A DNA stretch of 64,000 nucleotides. Source: Veillonella parvula (GTDB lineage Bacteria > Bacillota > Negativicutes > Veillonellales > Veillonellaceae). Positions 59,701-64,000 of this stretch are shown here, piece after piece. Numbering within the stretch: the first letter of the stretch is position 1; the number at the start of each line of letters is the position of its first letter. The stretch is taken from positions 1,844,501 through 1,908,500 of the forward strand of contig NZ_LR778174.1 of the NCBI RefSeq assembly GCF_902810435.1. Reading direction: 5' to 3'. The notes beneath the pieces are model-generated. The model had not been told where the DNA came from and did no database searches. It saw nothing but the letters and a program-made list of their open reading frames with translations. The translations under genes were made by a program, and so were the position numbers.

Positions 59701-62700
59701 TTATTTTGCATATTTCTCTTTAAATGCAGCCAATTGTGCTTCTTCTAAGGATAAGCCTTGTTCTTTGAAGCGTTCAATAGCAGCTTGCATTTCTTCATAG
59801 GCTACAGGCACAACTTTTGTAAATCTGTTTACAAAGTTATTCCAGTTTTCTAAGATGTGACGGCCTTTAGCAGAGTTAGTATGCAATACATGTTGTTCTA
59901 CTAGTTCTTTAATGCGTTTAAGGTCATCATTATTGGCAGTACGTAATTCTACGAGACCTGTGTTGACATAGCGTTCATCGCAATCAAGGATGTACGCATA
60001 GCCACCGGACATACCTGCTCCAAAGTTACGGCCAATTTTACCGAGTACGAGCACTTCGCCACCAGTCATGTATTCACAGCCATGGTCGCCGACGCCTTCC
60101 ACAACGGCAGTGATACCGCTGTTACGTACGGCGAAACGTTCACCAGCTACACCGTTGATGTAGGATGTACCAGAGGTTGCACCATAGAAGGCAACGTTAC
60201 CGATAAGGATATTTTCATCAGCTTCAAAGATGGATTTCTTAGGTGGATATACAGTGATAGTACCGCCGGACAAGCCTTTACCGAGGTAATCATTCGCATC
60301 ACCTTCAAGTTCTAGTGTCATGCCTTTAGGAATGAAAGCACCGAAGGATTGACCCGCAGAGCCTTCGAAATTCAACTTGATTGTATTGTCTGGCAAGCCG
60401 CTTTCACCATAACGACGTGTCACCTCAGAACCAACCAAGGTACCTACAACGCGGTTGATGTTAGTGATAGCCAATTTAGCGCGAATCGGTTTTTGATCCT
60501 CAATAGCAGGACGGCACATACGCAAAAGTTTGGACATATCCAAGGTGCGTTCCAACTCGTGATCTTGGTCAACCATGTGCATATGTCCCACAGAGGAATC
60601 AATGTATGGACGGAACAATATGCGTTTAAGATCAACGCGAGACAATTTGAAGTTATCATCTTGAGATTTTTGACGCACAAGATCGATACGACCAACGAGC
60701 TCAGCTACGGAGCAAATACCTAAACGAGCCATGATTTCACGCAATTCACGTGCGATGAAAATCATCAAGTTTTCAACATATTCAGGCTTACCTGTGAAAC
60801 GAGCACGCAATTTTTCATCTTGTGTAGCTACACCGTAAGGGCATGTATTAAGATTACATACACGAGCCATTTTACAGCCCACCGCAACGAGTGGCAATGT
60901 ACCAAAGCCGAATAACTCAGCACCGAGCATGGCTGCTACAGCCACATCAAAACCAGTCATCAACTTGGAGTCTACCTCTAATTGAACACGGTCACGCAAT
61001 CTGTTGAGCATCAAGGTTTGATGAGTTTCAGAGAGACCAAGTTCCCAAGGTACACCTGCATGTTTTACAGACGTGCGACCTGCTGCACCTGTACCACCAT
61101 CGTATCCGGAAATCAAGATGTTATCTGCTTTTGCTTTCGCAACACCAGCAGCAATTGTGCCAACACCTGCTTCAGAAGTCAATTTAACGGAAATACGCGC
61201 ATCTTTGTTGACGCATTTCAAGTCGTAAATCAACTCTGCCAAGTCTTCGATGGAGTAAATATCATGATGCGGTGGTGGAGATACGAGCTCAACGCCTGGA
61301 GTGGAGTGACGAGCCTTGGCAATTTCAGGATATACTTTTTTGCCTGGTAATTGACCGCCTTCACCTGGCTTAGCGCCTTGAGCACATTTGATTTGCAATT
61401 CTTTTGCATGAATGAGGTAGTTTGCGGTTACCCCAAAACGACCAGATGCAATCTGTTTTACTTCGGAGTTCATGCTATCGCCGTTTGGCAATGGTTTAAA
61501 ACGATCTACATCTTCGCCGCCTTCACCAGAGTTAGATGTGGAGCCTAAACGATTCATAGCGATGGCAATGGCTTCATGCGCCTCTTTACTGATCGCACCG
61601 TAGCTCATAGCACCAGCTTTAAAGCGTTTTACGATGGATTCTTCAGGTTCAACCTCTTCGATAGGAATACCGCCACCTACAGGGTAGTTCAATTCCATCA
61701 AGGAACGCAATGTAACGTGGTAATCATTGCGAATCGCTTTGGAATATTCTTTATATTTTGCGTAGTCGCCGTTGATAAGAGATTCTTGTAAAAGCTCGAT
61801 TGTCTTAGGATTGAATAGATGCTCTTCCCCATCTTTTACAGGACCATACCAACCGCCTGGTTCGAGTACTGTTTCATCGGATTTGAAAGCACGTTCAAAA
61901 CGAGCTAATGCTTCATGTGCTACCCCACCAAGACCAATACCGCCAATACGTGTTGGTGTATTTACGAAGAACTTATTAATGAAGTTAGTATTCAAGCCCA
62001 ACGCTTCAAAGATTTGTGCACCGTGGTAGGAACGAACTGTGGAAATACCCATTTTGGACATGACCTTCATAATGCCACCTACAGCGGCCTTGATGTAGTT
62101 CTTTTCTGCCTGTTCTGGTGTAATATCGCCAAGACGTTTCCGAGCTTGTAAATCGCGTACAGTTTCAAGCGCCAAGTATGGGTTGATAGCTGTTACACCA
62201 TAGCCGATTAATGTACAGAAGTGATGTACTTCACGAGGTTCACCAGATTCAAGGATGAGACCAATTTCTGTACGCAATACTTTGCTAATCAAGTGATTGT
62301 GAACGGCTGCTACAGCCAACAACGCTGGAATTGGCGCATGATGTTCATCGACACCACGATCAGATAAAATCAATACATTTTGATCTGTACGAGCTGCTTC
62401 TTCTGCCTTAGCACACAATTCATCTAATGCATCGCGCAAGCCTTCGGCACCCTTAGTTGGATCAAATAGGATTGGCAAGGTTACAGATTTCATGCGACGG
62501 CAATCAAGAGCTTTAATGGATGCCAATTCTTGGTTTGTAAGAATTGGGGTACGCATGGACAATGCATAGGTACCAGCTTTGTTAGGTTCTGTTAAATTCC
62601 CAGAGTTACCAAGCATAACCCGTGTAGATGTAACCATTTCCTCACGAATAGAATCAATTGGAGGATTCGTTACTTGCGCAAACATTTGCTTGAAGTAGCT

Positions 62701-64000
62701 ATATAACAATTGTGGTTTATCTGACAAGATAGCTAAAGGCGCGTCCGCTCCCATGGCACCAACAGGATCTTTCCCATCTTTTGCCATAGGCACGATCATG
62801 CGCACAAGGTCTTCTTGGGTATAACCAAAAGCTTGTTGTTCTTTGAATAAATCATCTACTGTTGGAATTGTACTTTCATCGGCTTGCGTAATTTCAGACA
62901 AATGAATAACGTGTTCCTTTACCCATTCATTGTATGGTAATTCAGTAGCGACACGATGTTTGATTTCTTCATCAGAGATGATACGTTGCTCCGCTGTATC
63001 AATGAGTAGCATTTTACCTGGTTCCAAACGGCCTTTAGCGCGGATGTTTTCAGCATTTTCGTTTACAACGCCAACCTCGGAGGCCATGATAACGCGATCA
63101 TCTGTTGTCACATAGTAACGAGCAGGACGCAAACCGTTACGGTCAAGGACACCGCCGATAACTGTACCATCGGTAAAGCCCATAGCCGCAGGACCATCCC
63201 AAGGTTCCATCATAAAGCTATTGAACTCATAGAAATCATGTTTTTCTTGACTCATGAGATTATTGCGTTCCCAAGGCTCAGGAATCATCATCATAATCGC
63301 ATGAGGCAAGGAGCGGCCTGTCATGTGCAAGAATTCTAATGTGTTATCAAACATAGCAGAGTCAGATCCGCTATCATCTACTACAGGGAATACCTTTTTG
63401 ATATCTGGGAACAATGGAGATTCCGCTTTACCTTCACGAGCATTGATCCAGTTTACATTGCCGCGAATGGTGTTGATTTCACCATTGTGAACTAAGAAAC
63501 GGTTAGGATGTGCTCGAGCCCAACTTGGGAATGTATTCGTACTGAAGCGGGAGTGAACCATTGCCAATGCGGAGGTAAAATCAAGGTCGCTCAAATCAAG
63601 GTAAAAGTCGCGCAATTGACCAGGTGTTAACATACCTTTATATACGATTGTTTTAGAAGACAAGGAGGCAATATAAAAATCGCTAGACAATTCCTTGCTC
63701 AATGGAATAATGCGTTTTTCCGCCAATTTACGAATGATATATAATTTGCGTTCAAATTCCTTATTGTTAGTTACATCTGGGCCTTTGCCGATAAGGATTT
63801 GAATCATCCAAGGACGAATCGCCGCAGCCTCTTTACCAACCTTTGTACCATCTACCGGTACTTCACGCCAGCCGAGAACAACTTGCCCCTCTTCGCGTAC
63901 GACCTCTTCGAGAATTCGTTTTTGCTCGTTACGGAGACTTTCATATTTATGGGCAAAGACCATACCTACGCCATATTCGCCAGCTGCAGGTAGATTAATA
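59701..64000 (-). CDS. gltB: Glutamate synthase, large subunit (5' end outside the window)
   Basis: The reading frame is open to the right edge (upstream of the internal Met at 63963 it reads NLPAAGEYGVGMVFA), so the N-terminal ~100 residues with the catalytic Cys of the glutaminase domain lie outside. The 1432 visible codons cover the rest of the class II glutaminase (RFSTNTFPSWARAHPNRFLVHNGEINT), the central domain, the FMN/synthase barrel (GYDGGTGAAGRTS, NSGEGGED), Cys ligands of the 3Fe-4S cluster (CKMARVCNLNTCPYG) and the C-terminal beta-helix (GGEVLVLGKIGRNFGAGMSGG). It makes glutamate from 2-oxoglutarate and glutamine. The small subunit gltD is not in the window. Confidence 0.96.
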   Translation of the reverse strand, partial: INLPAAGEYGVGMVFAHKYESLRNEQKRILEEVVREEGQVVLGWREVPVDGTKVGKEAAAIRPWMIQILIGKGPDVTNNKEFERKLYIIRKLAEKRIIPLSKELSSDFYIASLSSKTIVYKGMLTPGQLRDFYLDLSDLDFTSALAMVHSRFSTNTFPSWARAHPNRFLVHNGEINTIRGNVNWINAREGKAESPLFPDIKKVFPVVDDSGSDSAMFDNTLEFLHMTGRSLPHAIMMMIPEPWERNNLMSQEKHDFYEFNSFMMEPWDGPAAMGFTDGTVIGGVLDRNGLRPARYYVTTDDRVIMASEVGVVNENAENIRAKGRLEPGKMLLIDTAEQRIISDEEIKHRVATELPYNEWVKEHVIHLSEITQADESTIPTVDDLFKEQQAFGYTQEDLVRMIVPMAKDGKDPVGAMGADAPLAILSDKPQLLYSYFKQMFAQVTNPPIDSIREEMVTSTRVMLGNSGNLTEPNKAGTYALSMRTPILTNQELASIKALDCRRMKSVTLPILFDPTKGAEGLRDALDELCAKAEEAARTDQNVLILSDRGVDEHHAPIPALLAVAAVHNHLISKVLRTEIGLILESGEPREVHHFCTLIGYGVTAINPYLALETVRDLQARKRLGDITPEQAEKNYIKAAVGGIMKVMSKMGISTVRSYHGAQIFEALGLNTNFINKFFVNTPTRIGGIGLGGVAHEALARFERAFKSDETVLEPGGWYGPVKDGEEHLFNPKTIELLQESLINGDYAKYKEYSKAIRNDYHVTLRSLMELNYPVGGGIPIEEVEPEESIVKRFKAGAMSYGAISKEAHEAIAIAMNRLGSTSNSGEGGEDVDRFKPLPNGDSMNSEVKQIASGRFGVTANYLIHAKELQIKCAQGAKPGEGGQLPGKKVYPEIAKARHSTPGVELVSPPPHHDIYSIEDLAELIYDLKCVNKDARISVKLTSEAGVGTIAAGVAKAKADNILISGYDGGTGAAGRTSVKHAGVPWELGLSETHQTLMLNRLRDRVQLEVDSKLMTGFDVAVAAMLGAELFGFGTLPLVAVGCKMARVCNLNTCPYGVATQDEKLRARFTGKPEYVENLMIFIARELREIMARLGICSVAELVGRIDLVRQKSQDDNFKLSRVDLKRILFRPYIDSSVGHMHMVDQDHELERTLDMSKLLRMCRPAIEDQKPIRAKLAITNINRVVGTLVGSEVTRRYGESGLPDNTIKLNFEGSAGQSFGAFIPKGMTLELEGDANDYLGKGLSGGTITVYPPKKSIFEADENILIGNVAFYGATSGTSYINGVAGERFAVRNSGITAVVEGVGDHGCEYMTGGEVLVLGKIGRNFGAGMSGGYAYILDCDERYVNTGLVELRTANNDDLKRIKELVEQHVLHTNSAKGRHILENWNNFVNRFTKVVPVAYEEMQAAIERFKEQGLSLEEAQLAAFKEKYAK

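Overview
The window is a 64 kb piece of chromosome from an anaerobic, Gram-negative Firmicute of the class Negativicutes, most probably Veillonella. The evidence is the low G+C, AT-rich intergenic DNA, the lactate uptake/oxidation pair, the acyl-CoA dehydratase activase fusion, and a Firmicute-type block gltB - SRP RNA - dnaX - ybaB - recR - bofA. I see no prophage, insertion sequence, CRISPR array, tRNA or rRNA. The assignment rests on gene content and order, not on a database search.

Layout. 1-4.5 kb (mostly minus strand): an edge-truncated GldA-like dehydrogenase, the BrnQ branched-chain amino acid carrier and an orphan cytosolic molybdopterin oxidoreductase. 5.1-8.2 kb (plus): a type-2 malate/lactate dehydrogenase followed by L-lactate permease, a lactate catabolism cassette. 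8.6-9.8 kb: a Bcr/CflA drug efflux protein. 9.8-10.6 kb: a gene-free stretch with four related copies of a ~165-nt, almost fully self-complementary repeat. 10.6-23.7 kb (minus): the 1418-residue activase fusion, an orphan MetQ lipoprotein, a CobT + DUF389 pair, a dicarboxylate/amino acid symporter, two tandem paralogous membrane proteins and an iron alcohol dehydrogenase. 23.9-29.2 kb (plus): a membrane protein and the aerobic-type class Ia ribonucleotide reductase nrdAB. 30.7-38.0 kb (plus): the aromatic amino acid operon aroF-aroB-aroA-aroC-pheA-aroEK, preceded by an unannotated 29-codon leader peptide rich in Tyr/Phe/Trp and an attenuator; aroD faces it. 39-51 kb: mixed transporters (MFS, NCS2, CycA-like, CDF), an IscR/Rrf2 regulator, a small MarR operon and several secreted proteins of unknown function. 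51.6-64 kb (minus): an RluA-type pseudouridine synthase carrying two 21-bp-repeat insertions (one being an array of DnaA-box sequences), a UvrD helicase with an inserted DEDDh exonuclease, bofA, recR, ybaB, dnaX, the SRP RNA and edge-truncated gltB.

The most interesting signals are the long palindromic repeat family at 9782-10619 with compensatory stem changes, the aromatic leader peptide/attenuator at 30783-30946, and the eight-box DnaA-like array inside rluA at 51790-51925. Secondary items are a promoter for SRP RNA built into the gltB terminator hairpin, candidate NrdR boxes in the nrdA leader, and a recurring nested-hairpin type of terminator.
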